From Embiotoca jacksoni (taxonomy: Eukaryota; Chordata; Actinopteri; Embiotocidae), in assembly GCA_022577435.1 (NCBI GenBank), contig JAKOON010000012.1, positions 14,994,585 to 15,058,584 of the forward strand: a DNA stretch of 64,000 nt, given 5' to 3'. Positions within the stretch are counted from its first letter, which is position 1, and every line of letters begins with the position of its first letter. Position numbers and translations under genes: made by a program. This document shows positions 50,080 to 61,424 of the stretch, piece after piece. The notes below the pieces were generated by a model. It saw nothing but the letters and a program-made list of their open reading frames with translations, ran no database searches and was not told where the DNA came from.

Positions 50080-50990
50080 TCTAAAAGTTGCACTCAAACC
50101 TCAGCACGGCTGAATGCGAGGGGGCACGCCGGCGGCGGTGCGGACTTTGGCGGCCGTTTCCACCGGCCAACCCCGAGATGTGACAGAGGGGCGCAGAGAA
50201 AACACTCTCCCCAAATGTTCCCCCTCTCGCCATCGACGTAACAACATGTCGGCAGAGGACGGCCATGTTTTGCTGGTTATGTCGACACGGGGAGGAGGAA
50301 AAGTAGACACGATGGCTCTCCTGTCTGCCTTCTCCCGCCGCGGTCACAACATATCAAAGTGAAACTTGAACACGGGGGGCGAAAACGTCCAATTAAACAA
50401 GTTGGCGGACACATTGTGTCAGTAGGCAGGTGTAAGCTGCAGGGGCAGGCAAAGTTCATGCGGCTAGACAAGTTAAAATATTTACACAGAGGCGTGCGGG
50501 AGCCACGCAAAGGCAGCTCGAGCCGCCGGAGGGACGCAAACAAACATGCAGTTTTAACTTGAGGGACTTCTGAAGGAGGGGAGCCGTGTGAAAAACAAGA
50601 GGAAAGACTTTATCCTTTTTCTTACCTGCCCACCGTTTTGGCGCGACGCTCAGGTAGTCCGGTACAATAATCCCAAAGCCTCTTCTGGACCGAGAACCAC
50701 GCCGAACCCGCTTCAAACAGTCTCGCAGCGGCCCAATAACCGAGCAGACAACAGGCGACAGGAAAGGAAAAATTGGCGATCACAAGGAGGATCTACGCCA
50801 AAAGCCACATGACCGCCGACGTCAGAGTACGTATTTGCATGCCGTACCGAGGCGCCGGTGTCCATCCACAGCGGCTCCATGGCCGTCAAAAGTTTAACAG
50901 CAGGCCGGACAAAGTGAAGCAAGTCTGCGTCCAAACAACAGGAGCAGGGCTGGCGTCCCAATGAAGCATGCCTGCTGCTCTAAAAATGAA
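50080..50990. promoter_or_regulatory. CpG-rich promoter region of zhx2
   Basis: This block is visibly rich in CpG compared with its surroundings (for example GCCGGCGGCGGTGCGG and GGCGCGACGC). It contains a perfect octamer ATTTGCAT at 50,833-50,840, a GACGTCA at about 50,819 and a CCAAT sequence near 50,732. No TATA box was seen. It is the only clear promoter-like island upstream of zhx2 in this window. Confidence 0.5.
50626..50800 (-). other. zhx2: Candidate non-coding first exon of zhx2
   Basis: The reverse strand has a strong donor, GGGCAG then GTAAGA, with the exon ending at 50,626. It lies in a CpG-rich block, and no longer open frame fits a coding exon. The next acceptor in the same direction that suits it is the one at 33,943-33,945 in front of the zhx2 start codon. 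The right-hand boundary (transcription start) is only estimated. Confidence 0.45.
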
Positions 50991-53900
50991 TGAACTGCGT
51001 CTTGTTGCCGTCAAGTTGCCCCTGCCTGCCTCTCTGCTTGGACCTAATTGAATATTAAAGTATCATAGTCCCGCCCTCCCTCTGTAGCCCCGCCCACCCC
51101 GGTATCTCCCTGTATGCAACGTGCATGTGATGTGAGGTGAGGTGTGGAGCTGCTGCAGTGCCTTCTCAGCTGGAGGCTGTCCTGCACCACGCAGTCGAGG
51201 GAGAAACCTGCACGCGCCTGTGCCTGTGCATCACACACGGAGAGCACATCTGGATCTACAGAGGTTAGTGTGAGGTCAGCTGATGCTCAGAGTTTATGTT
51301 GGTGAAAGCTGCCCTGAGGTGACACTGACAGCTCAGTGAGCTCACACACAACAGTGACCTCCACTGGATCCGTTTCAGAATTGATCCTGACCTTGGCCCC
51401 AGCATGTATTACATTCTTCATGTAAGTCATGACATGTTGATGGGCCCATTTAAAAGATATAGTGCAGCGATTCTTCCTGCTATTCACAAAACTCTGTCAG
51501 AAAATGTTCCATGACCACAGATGAACATGTTATTTCATTAAAGGTGAAGGCCTGCGAGGAGGTCACTGGAAGGCAAGGTACAGATGACCCTGAAGTTTTC
51601 ATTGTCTTTAGGGACACGAGCAGGATTCATACCATCAACTTCAGAAGCTGCGACTGTTGTGAAAACTTGAAGCTTGCTTCGCAAAAATACTGAGAACGGT
51701 CTTCAAGTTAAGTCAGATACATCTTGTATTCGGGAGTTTTAAAATGCAAAACATTTGAGTTTTCATAGATTTGGGATTTTTCAACAAGGGAGGAGGTGTG
51801 ATTGTAAATTTCAATGGAAAAATCATACAAGACACTAATTATTCTTGTAAATTATTGTATTATATACATCATTCACTGCATCTGGAAGGGATCTTTAAAC
51901 ATATTTCCCCCCAATAAAACAGTGGAAACCAACTATACAGAGCTGGTTTCAGTATTTGTGTCATTAATGTTATACTGTACATGTGCATTGTAGGACTCCG
52001 GGAAAAAAAATTAGCGTCCTATAATTGGCAGCACAGAAAAATGGTCAGGTCAGACAGATTACACCACCAGCTTCTACAAAATGTTGATAATTGAAACATC
52101 ACGCATGCAAAAGGTCATGCAGATTAAATGTATGTGTTGCATGCAACGTTTCAGCTGTCAGACCATTCTTATATCACATTTACATGACTGAGGGATTCTG
52201 ACGGAATAATATTACATATGCACACTCATTGGCACAACTGAGGTTTGGAAAAACAACGATATTTGTGGCTTTACCCAACAATTAAGACACACAAATGTGG
52301 AAAAGCTGTGTTCCACCGTTTGTCTTTTTTGACCCTTTTGCCAACTTTGACTTTCATTCATAGGTGTGAATAAGTAAAAAAATATGGAAAACTCACTTTT
52401 GTATTCTCATACATAGAAAAATCAAGCTTGTGTTTGGGGATCCTTTATTCTGTACGAAGTGTGTAGAAAGCAGTCTTGAAGGTTTAGTCTCCTCTTGATT
52501 CTGTTTAATGAAAGAAAAAAAAGGTATAAAAGGGCACAACCTAACAAGGACATCAGCTTTGACCACACAGACAATCCAATAAACCAGGAACATTGGACAG
52601 CCTGGCAGCATTACAGAAATGTACAAATGTAAAGTGGGGAAGGTATTACAAAGTAAAAAGTCCTGTTTACCTTCCTCACAGCTAATGTCTCCTCAGAGTG
52701 CTTCCAAGGTTTTGGATGGACATTAAACTCTGGACAAATCATCAGCACAAAGGAGGAGCAGTTCCTTTAGAAGACATCTGGTTCTTTGCTAAAAAGGAAG
52801 CCCACATACATAAAATTGTAAGGAAAGAAGCTGTACACTGTACAAAAAAAAAAAAAAAAAATCCAATTACTGTGCTTTAAATTCTGTTGCAAGTTCTGCT
52901 AAAAGAAAACCAAGACTAACGGTTTCATAGACTTCTGAGAATATGGTAGATTCAGCGCCTTAAACTTGTCCTCTTTCATATCGTGGATGCTGTCGCTGAC
53001 TGTGGTACAGTGTTTAGTTTCAACAGAGAAGCATACTGCAACAGCTCTGATTTGTACATTTGTCTTTTCCCCGTGAAATGCTGGCTGAAGCTTGTGTGTA
53101 TTGTAGCAGGCCTGCAGTAGAACCTTTTATGTACAGTCAATGATATAGAGCCATCCACCACTATAACAATCTAGCAGTCTTTTTTTTATTTTTTTTTTAT
53201 TAGAGATGGCCAGTACCAGTGTTTTTATGTTGAATATTGATAGTTATACAAGTTGGAATCATATACATGAGAATAAATGGTTACAAATCACAATTTATAG
53301 CTATGGAATATCATTTATGTAACATGTTTCATATATACTGTAAAGCAAACAGGCTATTTTAAGTTTCCTTGGTGAAAACTTCCTCTGCTTAAAAGCTAAT
53401 TCAGCTCCTTTGTTCGATAGTCATTTCATTTAAAATGATAAGTGATGACATTTTTTTTCTTCCACTCCACCATTTTCTTTTATCCTCCTACCATCGGCAC
53501 ACAGTTTTCTCTGGAAAGATCACATCCATCCCATACATTTATTATTTAACAACCCCGATGAAGGAGAATTGAACTTATTGAAGGCAATCATAGGCTAGCA
53601 GGGCCGCATAAGTTTGCATGACACGATGGATTTGTTTGTCTTTTTTCCTGAGGATTTTTATTTTTTAAATATCTTCAACTCCAAGTGCCACATTTTCACA
53701 TTTTCATTTATTATCATTAAATATATATATAAAAAAAGATACTTTCTGCACTATATTTTATCACATAATGCGTGTGTAGTACATTGTGTGTCAACATCAG
53801 AGGGAGATGACCTTCCCTCAAGATAATGTGATAAATATGACAGGTCACTAGATGGTGCCAAATGGCTGTATCACCGCTCCAATAACTGGTCTGAACTGAA

Positions 53901-54952
53901 CTGACGTGTGTATGTTGGATGTGTGTACGGTTTATTGTGGAGGTGTTTATCAGTGTGTTGAAATATTTTTAGAACAAAGTGGGGTGAGTCTTAATCTTTT
54001 GATAAACCACTACGGTTGCTGTTGCACAGATGCAGCCCTGTACGAGAACTTTAACTTATTACTTTCTTTGTAACAGGGCAGATTCTGACAGGATTAGAAT
54101 CAATGGAAGAATGAGTTGAAAAGAGCTTGAAGGGGTTGTTAGTTAGAGAGAGAGTGGGTTGTGTGGTATGATGGAAGCTGGCACACAGGGTATACATGAC
54201 TTGGACTACCTCTCCATTTATATGTCATGATAACATTAATGAATGGCTGTCCTTCTTTCCTTCTGTCTGTTTGTCCGTCATGTGATTTTGCTTCATAGAC
54301 GCTGCTGATTGCCGGCAGGCTGTTTAGTTTAACCCTGTCCTCTGAACAGTGAATGTTAGGAAATGGTAACAAGGCCAAAATTACTCGTGTAATGCTTTTG
54401 ATTCCTCAACGTGCTGAAGAGGACTGAGTGATATGTAGTATACAAAAAGTTATTTTTAAAATGAATTTGAGTTTGTCAGTGAGGCTATTTGACAGCTGTA
54501 TCTTCAAACCTTCCTAAGACCTTTTCACTTTTGCCAAATTTTTCTTTTATTGTTTGCATTGTTAGATGGTACATAATATCCTGCCCACACCAGACTATTG
54601 CTCACAGCTTCTGTTTTCTACTGTGATTATAGTTTGAAAACCCTGTTTGCATTACCGTTTGATCAGCCATCCTGTATGGACCAATTAGTGACCAGTGTCA
54701 GTGGTTACGTGTAATTTTTTTTTTATAAATGTAGTTGCAGCAGTGGTAGAGTTTTGGCGCATATAGGTTCATTAAAGCTGCTCAAATAGTTTCAAAATTA
54801 AATGTTTCATCAAGGAGTGTAGCCAGAACCATACATGTATATTCATGCAGTGCATTTGGGTCTGGTATCACCAGGCTAGGTTCAGAGTGATGTTGCACAG
54901 AGCTAACAAATACACATTTAAGAGCTCATTTTCAGATCAGTTGCTTGGAAAG
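50991..54952. other. Gene-poor stretch right of the zhx2 promoter
   Basis: No supported gene. A possible plus-strand exon end (CTACAGAG then GTTAGT) is at 51,264. A 20-base poly-A run lies at about 52,842-52,861 and T-rich runs at 53,180-53,200. All reading frames are short and low in information. Confidence 0.5.
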
Positions 54953-55268
54953 AGGGCGGCATGGTGGTGCAGTGATCAGCCCTGTCACCTTACAGCAAGA
55001 AGGTTCTGGGTCCAAACCTAAGCTGGATCCGAATCTTAGCTGAGGAAGGGACATTTCTGTGTTGAGTTTGACTGTTCTCTCCAGGTACTCTGGCTTCCTC
55101 CCACCATCTGAAAATGTGCATTTTAGGTTCACTGGGGATTCTAAATTGGTGTATATGTAAGCGTGCATGTTTTTGTGTTGGCCCTGTAATGGACCCAATC
55201 GGCCAAAGTCAGCCCCCCTGTGACCCTGTTCAGGATAAAATGGATATAGATAATGGAAGGATGGATGC
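54953..55268 (+). mobile_element. tRNA-derived SINE-type repeat
   Basis: Starts GGGCGGCATGGTGGTGCAGT, which is A-box-like. A B-box-like GGTTCTGGGTCCAAACC follows, then blocks such as CTCTCCAGGTACTCTGGCTT, TCCTCCCACCATCTGAAAA and CCTGTTCAGGATAAAATGG. It ends in a GGATGGATG tail. This is the layout of a very common teleost interspersed repeat. It is diverged but almost full length at about 315 bases. Confidence 0.72.
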
Positions 55269-56938
55269 TTGGAAACAACCGACTTCCAAAGTTTATGTTG
55301 ACCAGTTAGCGAGCCACATTTGATATAAATTTGCAAATGATAGCAAGTTAAAATAACTTTTATCCATCCTCAATTAACCCACCGTTTAAAAAAATTACAA
55401 TAAATCTGCCACAGTTATTGTAAACTGTAAATGTGTCATTCTAGAAAGCAAAGATTTAAAGGTGTAGCAGCTGTAATGAAGGGATATAGGTCCTAAGGGA
55501 ATTGGTGGATTAGCTCCTTGAAAATGACAATAAATAGTATATTTGTAACTATTGGTCCATTGTAGTGTTTTATTGTTGACTTGATTAACTGCTTTGATTG
55601 CACTTTGAAAATGCTGTAGTTCAAATAAGTGCGGGCGAGTTAGGGTGCAGTTGTGAATGTGTGTCAATGTGTTTATGCGTCTGTTGTGTCTTCAAGTTCC
55701 CATGTGAGCACTTTTGGCCCATTCAGACAGCAGACAGCTGGAATGTAATCAAAAAGCTGTTTTGGTAAAGATACATTCACAGACTGCTCATGCAGTGGGA
55801 GGCCATAAATCCAGTTATCGCTGCAACCTTAAGTTGACTCCTCTTCCCATGTTCAGGTCCAACCACGATGACACAGCTGTTGATACAACCATGACACATC
55901 AAATGAAGAAGACAGGGTACAGTATAGAGAGGGAAATGAAAGCAATGGCAGAAGAGAGGATTAGCAACAAGGGCCCGACACAAATTTTTACGGACACTGT
56001 CGAAGTCATAAGAATATAAGGATCAGGAAAAGATGGCTTAAGAAACCTTCCTTTCACAGCTGTTCCGCAATGTGTTCTGGCAAACTAGCTTGCTGAAGTG
56101 TCAAAGAGGTAGACAGCAAAAAGGACTAAGAGTACATTAGATGAACAGTGCAGCAGACTACGTTTTTTGGAAAAGACTGATGTTCACCGTGTTGGTAGAT
56201 TTTACAGTGGAGTTCTTTAAACAAAAGGAGCAGAGGATCTTAGATCATTTCTTTGGATTTCTTTGGATGATTTGTTTTGATGTGAGAATATACAAATGCA
56301 CAATTACAGTTATGTTTTTGAAGAATCCAATCTCCTTCCATTACCTTCATGAAGAAAGATCTCAAATCATGCAAGTCATAACAAGGAAGAAACCAGATGA
56401 GTGTTCTTCCTCTTCTCCCACTCCCTCTACTCCTACCTCTCTCCTCTCGTTGCCTCAGCTTTCTTTGATTTTAAATCTACGTAATTCTTTTGTTTTGGAA
56501 GACAAAAACAGCATTCTTTCTAATTGAGCAAAGCAGCAATGCACAAAAGCTTGGCAGTATCATGTTTTCCCAAGCAAAAGAGGAAGAGGGCCATTTACCC
56601 AATGATTCATCACCCCATTTCCATTTCTGTGAAACACTTATCTTTGTGGTTGTGGGTACTGTCACTTCACAAAACCATGATCTGAAAATATTTACCACAA
56701 TTTCATGACTTGGGCGGAAATACTTTGAAATGGCTTCCTCTTCATGTTTGAAATGTGCGTCTTTAGTCTGGAGTCATTGCCGGCATGATGCAAGTGTGTT
56801 TGTGTGTTTGTGTGTGAGCATGTGCATGTCTATGGTTGCCACCTCGATGTGTTATTGTACAGTTTCTCAGTCTGACAGAGCTACCAGTGTAATCATCAAA
56901 CACACACATGTTTACAATTAAAACCATATGGCTTCAAG
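55269..56938. other. Gene-poor stretch
   Basis: No recognisable gene or repeat. A 128-codon frame at 56,141-56,527 and a 101-codon frame at 55,714-56,019 have no family features and no partner exons, so I do not call them genes. Confidence 0.45.
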
Positions 56939-57192
56939 TAGCAGAAGGAGAAGGGGAAAAGGAAAGCGGAGGGAGAGATAGCAGAGGCAAAGCAAATGAA
57001 ATCAGAGGGATGTGTAGAGTAAGATGGAGAGAAGAAGGGAAAGAAAAGAGGATGAAGAGGTGGAGGTGAAGACGCTGGAGTTGGAGATTGAAAGATAAAA
57101 TGAAAAGGGCAAAGAATAAAAGGATAAGCAAAGAACACACATAAGGAGGATGAGGGAAGTTGGAGAGAAAATAAAGACACAAAGAGTGAAAG
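56939..57192. repeat. Purine-rich tract
   Basis: About 250 bases that are strongly A/G-biased on the plus strand (runs such as AGAAGGAGAAGGGGAAAAGG). The Phe/Ser/Leu-rich reading frames on the other strand are artefacts of this bias. It sits directly left of the degenerate tandem repeat. Confidence 0.75.
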
Positions 57193-57210
57193 TGGTTCCA
57201 GGCAACGTCT

Positions 57211-57840
57211 TGTTAAGCCTCCGGACTTCATGTTTTTGGATTGTCTGTCCGTCCATCAGTCCGTTCCAGGCTTGTGACCACAATCTCAACACTGAAAACC
57301 TTCAGGAAATTTCTTCAGATTTGGTACAAACGTTCACTTGTTCCCAAGAATTACTTTGGTTATGGCCAAGGTTCAAGGTCCCAGTCACATCACACTGTCC
57401 CATTCTTGTGAACATGATATTTCAGGAACGCCTTGAGAAAAGTTCTTCAAATTTGGCTCAAATGTTTCCTTACACTCAAGGATGAAAATATTATATTTTG
57501 GTGGTAAAAGTTCAAGGACGCTTTGACCTAACATCTGTTCCATGCTCATGAACACATTGTCACTGTGACCTCATGTCCATCCCATCCATTTCATGAATGA
57601 GATATCTCAGGAACACCTGGAGGGAATTTCTACAAATCTCGACAATTGTTTACTTGGACAAAAGGGTACACTTATTAAACCTTGGTGGTCACATGTCACC
57701 GTTATCTCATTTCCTTCCCATTCTCCTGAACGCAATGCCATAACTGAGGGACAGAAAGGGAGTTTATGATCATGCATATCTCACATTTGATCAGATAAGG
57801 ACCTGGTGACACAACTCGTGGGTTTCTACCTTGAAACCGT
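57211..57840. repeat. Degenerate tandem repeat
   Basis: The motif 'GAACxxxATATxTCAGGAACxCCTxGAG ... TTCTTCAAATTTGG ... ACTxGGACxCAAGGATG' recurs in altered form near 57,285, 57,405, 57,590 and 57,730. The spacing is uneven, about 120-185 bases. This matches a repeat type widespread in fish genomes that carries GGTCAAGGTCA-like half sites. No coding frame spans it. Confidence 0.6.
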
Positions 57841-60800
57841 GGTGATTGTATACGTATATACTTTCAGGTGTGGGCAACAAAGTGCTCTATTTACTCATCA
57901 TCATATAACTTGAGATGAGTTTAAGTTTGGTGAACTCTGAAGCAAGTTGGTTTGACAGTGTTGATCTATAAAGAGAGAGCTGAACTGTCTGAAATAGATG
58001 ACGCTATCATAGCTTTGTCTGAGGCCATGGTACTCTGCTGGAAAATGGTTATAATTAGGTGAGGAAGATTATGTATTTTTGGGTCTTGTTCAAGAGTGAG
58101 GAAAAGGGTCAGGAAAGAACAATTAAGAACGAGAAGTAGAAAACGGCTGAATGGAAAGACGAAGGTTTGTTCAATGTTCAGCATGAGAAATGGTGGAGAA
58201 GATGAGAAAGAAAACAAGACGATAACGAGGAACACTTCTTGCACTTCAGTTCTATTTACGTAGTGTTATATTAAATAAAACATCTCCAGCACAATTTACT
58301 GTATGTTTAAATATATTTTATAAAGATCTTCTGCCTCCATTTATCCATTCTCTACAATATGTTGGATTCATGTTAATGTGTATTTAAAGACATTTAAATT
58401 TGTGGAAAAAAAAAAAGAAGAAAAAAAAGAAAACTTGTCTAATCAACCAAAAATTTCACAGACCCCCCCTGCTGAAGACCTCTGAGTTAAAGCATTGTAG
58501 TATATAACATTTTAATGACTCATTACTATTGTTTGTACCTATAGCCACTTTGATAGGTTGTTTCCTACCCCTGGTCAAGACATTTGTACGCACACATATC
58601 CTTCACTTCCCTCGGTTGACATTTGCACGATGCACTTGGCCTGCTGGTCTGTAATCAAAGTATACAAGACAGATGTTATGTTATCTGTTGCAATATGCTG
58701 GCTATTTATGGAGAACATTTCCCCTTTCATTTTGTTGTATGGATGGTTTCAGAGAGCCTCTCTCTTGTTTGCCTGCTAGGAATTGAACTTCCATCCCACA
58801 GTTGAATTAAGACAGGGCTGTAAACAGTGCTGTAGTTGTATTTTGTAAATACACAGCACAATAGTTTATATAAAGTTTTTATTGCAGGGCTTTGGGAGTG
58901 AGGCTATAATCTCCTAAAGAACACTACATCCTCACAGCACCTCTCTGCCATGCTGTTTCCGCCCGTCTCTGTTTCTATTTCTCATTGAGTCATTCAAGTG
59001 TTTCCCTCCTTCACTCTCTCTGTCTTCTTCTCTCCTCTGTAATATGGAAACCACAACCATTTTTTGGGGGGTATTTTTCTGTTTGTCTTTGTTATCATTT
59101 TGTTATCATTTTGTTCCCTGATTACAGAAGTCCTGACTCCATTTTACAGTTTCAACTTTCAGTTTTATTTCTGTGATGTCACTTTATAACTGGCATAAAA
59201 TATATATACCGTACCCAGCTCTATTAGAAATACTGTATCGACTTGTATTTTTGCTCTTCAACTCATGTTTTGTCTTGTAGACACTGACAGAATGATGCCA
59301 GTGTACATGTTGTGAATTCAGGCATGTCAGGATGCTCAAAAGTTCTCCAGTACGGCTGAATATATTACAAATTACCATGGAATAGAGAATAAAAAAAATC
59401 ACTGAAGTTCTGCTTCACTGCCTCACTTCCTTTCCTCTTCTTTTCCCGCTCCTCCATAACTCTTAACTTTTTCGGTCTCTCCTTACCTGACCTTTCTACC
59501 TCTCTGCTTCTTCTCACTTCCAGCTCCTTCCTTCCACTCCCTATTTCTTTTTCATCTACCCCACAGCATTAACTGTTGTGACAGTGGCACCAAAAGAGGC
59601 ACTGTCAGTCTTTAATTAGGTTGCCAACACCACACAATGATAGACTTTGTGCTGAATGAAAAATGTAAATGTTAAATAAATAACAACTTTCCACATTATG
59701 TTCCCCTCTCCTTTTCTCTTTGTCATTGTAAAAACCAAAACATGAACCTTCCAGCTGAATGTGTTGCGTGTTAAGGAAAGTTAATTGGCCTAAAGTGGCT
59801 TAACAACCCTTCTGGCTAATGGTGTCCGTTTACAGCCAAGTGAACCAAACCCAGCAAAGAGTGAAAAAGGGCACTGCTGTGACCACAGCCTGAGCCGGTC
59901 AACTTGAATCGGGCTCAGCTTGGAAGCAGGATATACTCCAGCTTGATTCGCTCAGATTTACTAGTTTAATTGAATGTCAGACCCGAGGTCACGGATGCGG
60001 GTTAAACAAGCTTCCTTGAATAATGGACGGGAACAGGAGAGAATAGATATGTGGTCAGTGAAGGGGAAAAGTGTTTGAACCCTGAGAACACCGTTTGATG
60101 TCCAGTATGGGATCTGGAGTGCTATCTGACTTCATGCTGTTTCCTCTTGGTGTTTTGTAACAAATTCAGTTTTGTCTGGTTAATTAAGAGGTGGCCACAG
60201 AGCTTAAAGGGATGGATACTCTGCACTGTACACCTCCAGTATTCTGGCCTTAAAGCTGTACACACGCTAGTTTACTGTTGCTGCCTTGATCTTGACTGCA
60301 ATTTAACTCTGTCAAAGCAGTCACAATTAAATGTGGTGGATCTTTTTAGACAACATGATGCTATCTTAATCTTATCCAGCACTATGTATAGAAGGCACAC
60401 TGTGGCTTGCCGAGGTGAGTACAAGAGGAGGTAACACAGTTACCTGTGGATTCCCCCGTGCACAGTTCCATCACATTGTGTATGTGACACTATTTTGTTC
60501 ACTCTTCTGTACGGCTTCATTCCCACCAGGAGCATTTCAGAAGTGAAGTGTTTTGCCTGCCTGATGTTGTTCACTTCCTGATTTGGTATTTTTTTCTTCA
60601 TTTTTATACAAGGGGGGATCAAAAGGTTCTGAAACTGCTCCTGTTGCGCGTGAACATTCTGGGATAATGACTGACCAAAAACGAAAACACAATCCCTCTT
60701 AAACTGAGATTATAGGAAGCTGTTGAGTCGAGTGTTCTTGTAAATATGACCACAGTTAGCCCCCTCGTCGTCACTTTTTAGTTGCACACATGTAAGCCTG

Positions 60801-61422
60801 TGTGTGTGTGTGTGTGTGTCTGTGTGTGGCAACTAGAGGAAGTGGAGTAGCATTCTGGTTTCCTTTCCCCAGCTCTATAAAAGCTGGAGGACCATTTGTT
60901 AACTGTCAGCTTGTTCACCTCCGTCCCCACTCTAACCTGAAATAAAAACCATTGGACACCTACACCAGCTTTGAAAAGGTGATCTTGCCCGGCTGTATCG
61001 TCAACATCTGGAACATTTTATGCAATTAGCTGTATTCTTTGATCCTGAGTGTTTTCTCATCATTGAATTATCTTTGTCCACAGGTGATTTTACAGTTTCT
61101 GTTGATGATGACACAGACTGAACATTACAATGGAGAGTGTTTCACATCTGTATTTGTTAAAAAAAAAACACACACACACACAGACATCACGGTCACCCTC
61201 TGGATGTCTTTTTGGCCTTGTACTCATTACCAAACAGATGCACTGCAGACGTTTTTCTGGTCAAAACCAAATGATGTCACTGGATAGCAAAATGGCTGCA
61301 GCAGTCACTGCATACTATTACTATTACTTCTTCCTCCTGAAGCAGTCAACTGTTTGAATACAACAATTTCTGTTTGAGCCACTGACAGCTTTCACTTCTT
61401 GTATGCAAGATGAATTTCATAC
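57841..61422. other. Gene-poor stretch left of the Tc1 element
   Basis: No gene supported. Contents: a second purine-rich patch (58,091-58,232), a pyrimidine-rich patch (59,415-59,560), a (TG)n tract (60,799-60,828) and a possible LTR or mariner-end fragment at 60,605-60,965 with TATAAAAG at about 60,878 and AATAAA at about 60,941. Confidence 0.45.
60799..60828. repeat. (TG)n microsatellite
   Basis: About 30 bases of TG repeat with one TC interruption. Confidence 0.93.
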
Positions 61423-61424
61423 TA

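Larger units (their letters stand above)
33946..50625 (-). other. Probable large first intron of zhx2
   Basis: If the exon at 50.6 kb is the first zhx2 exon, this 16.7-kb stretch is its intron; a long first intron is also a feature of mammalian ZHX2. No coding exon was found. It holds simple repeats (34,534-34,563; 35,710-35,806; 42,594-42,619; 44,616-44,639; 49,950-49,980), two copies of the unclassified repeat (38.5 and 40.3 kb), a possible inverted-repeat element (41.03-42.04 kb) and a somewhat CpG-rich patch at 42.7-43.35 kb. The rest, including 45-49.9 kb, shows nothing I can name. Confidence 0.5.

Noticed and set aside
56141..56527. 128-codon frame in the gene-poor region
   Set aside because: No motifs, Ser/Pro-rich end from simple sequence, and no splice or poly(A) context.
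56896..57292. Phe/Ser/Leu-rich frames resembling membrane proteins
   Set aside because: They arise from the pyrimidine-rich strand of a purine tract.
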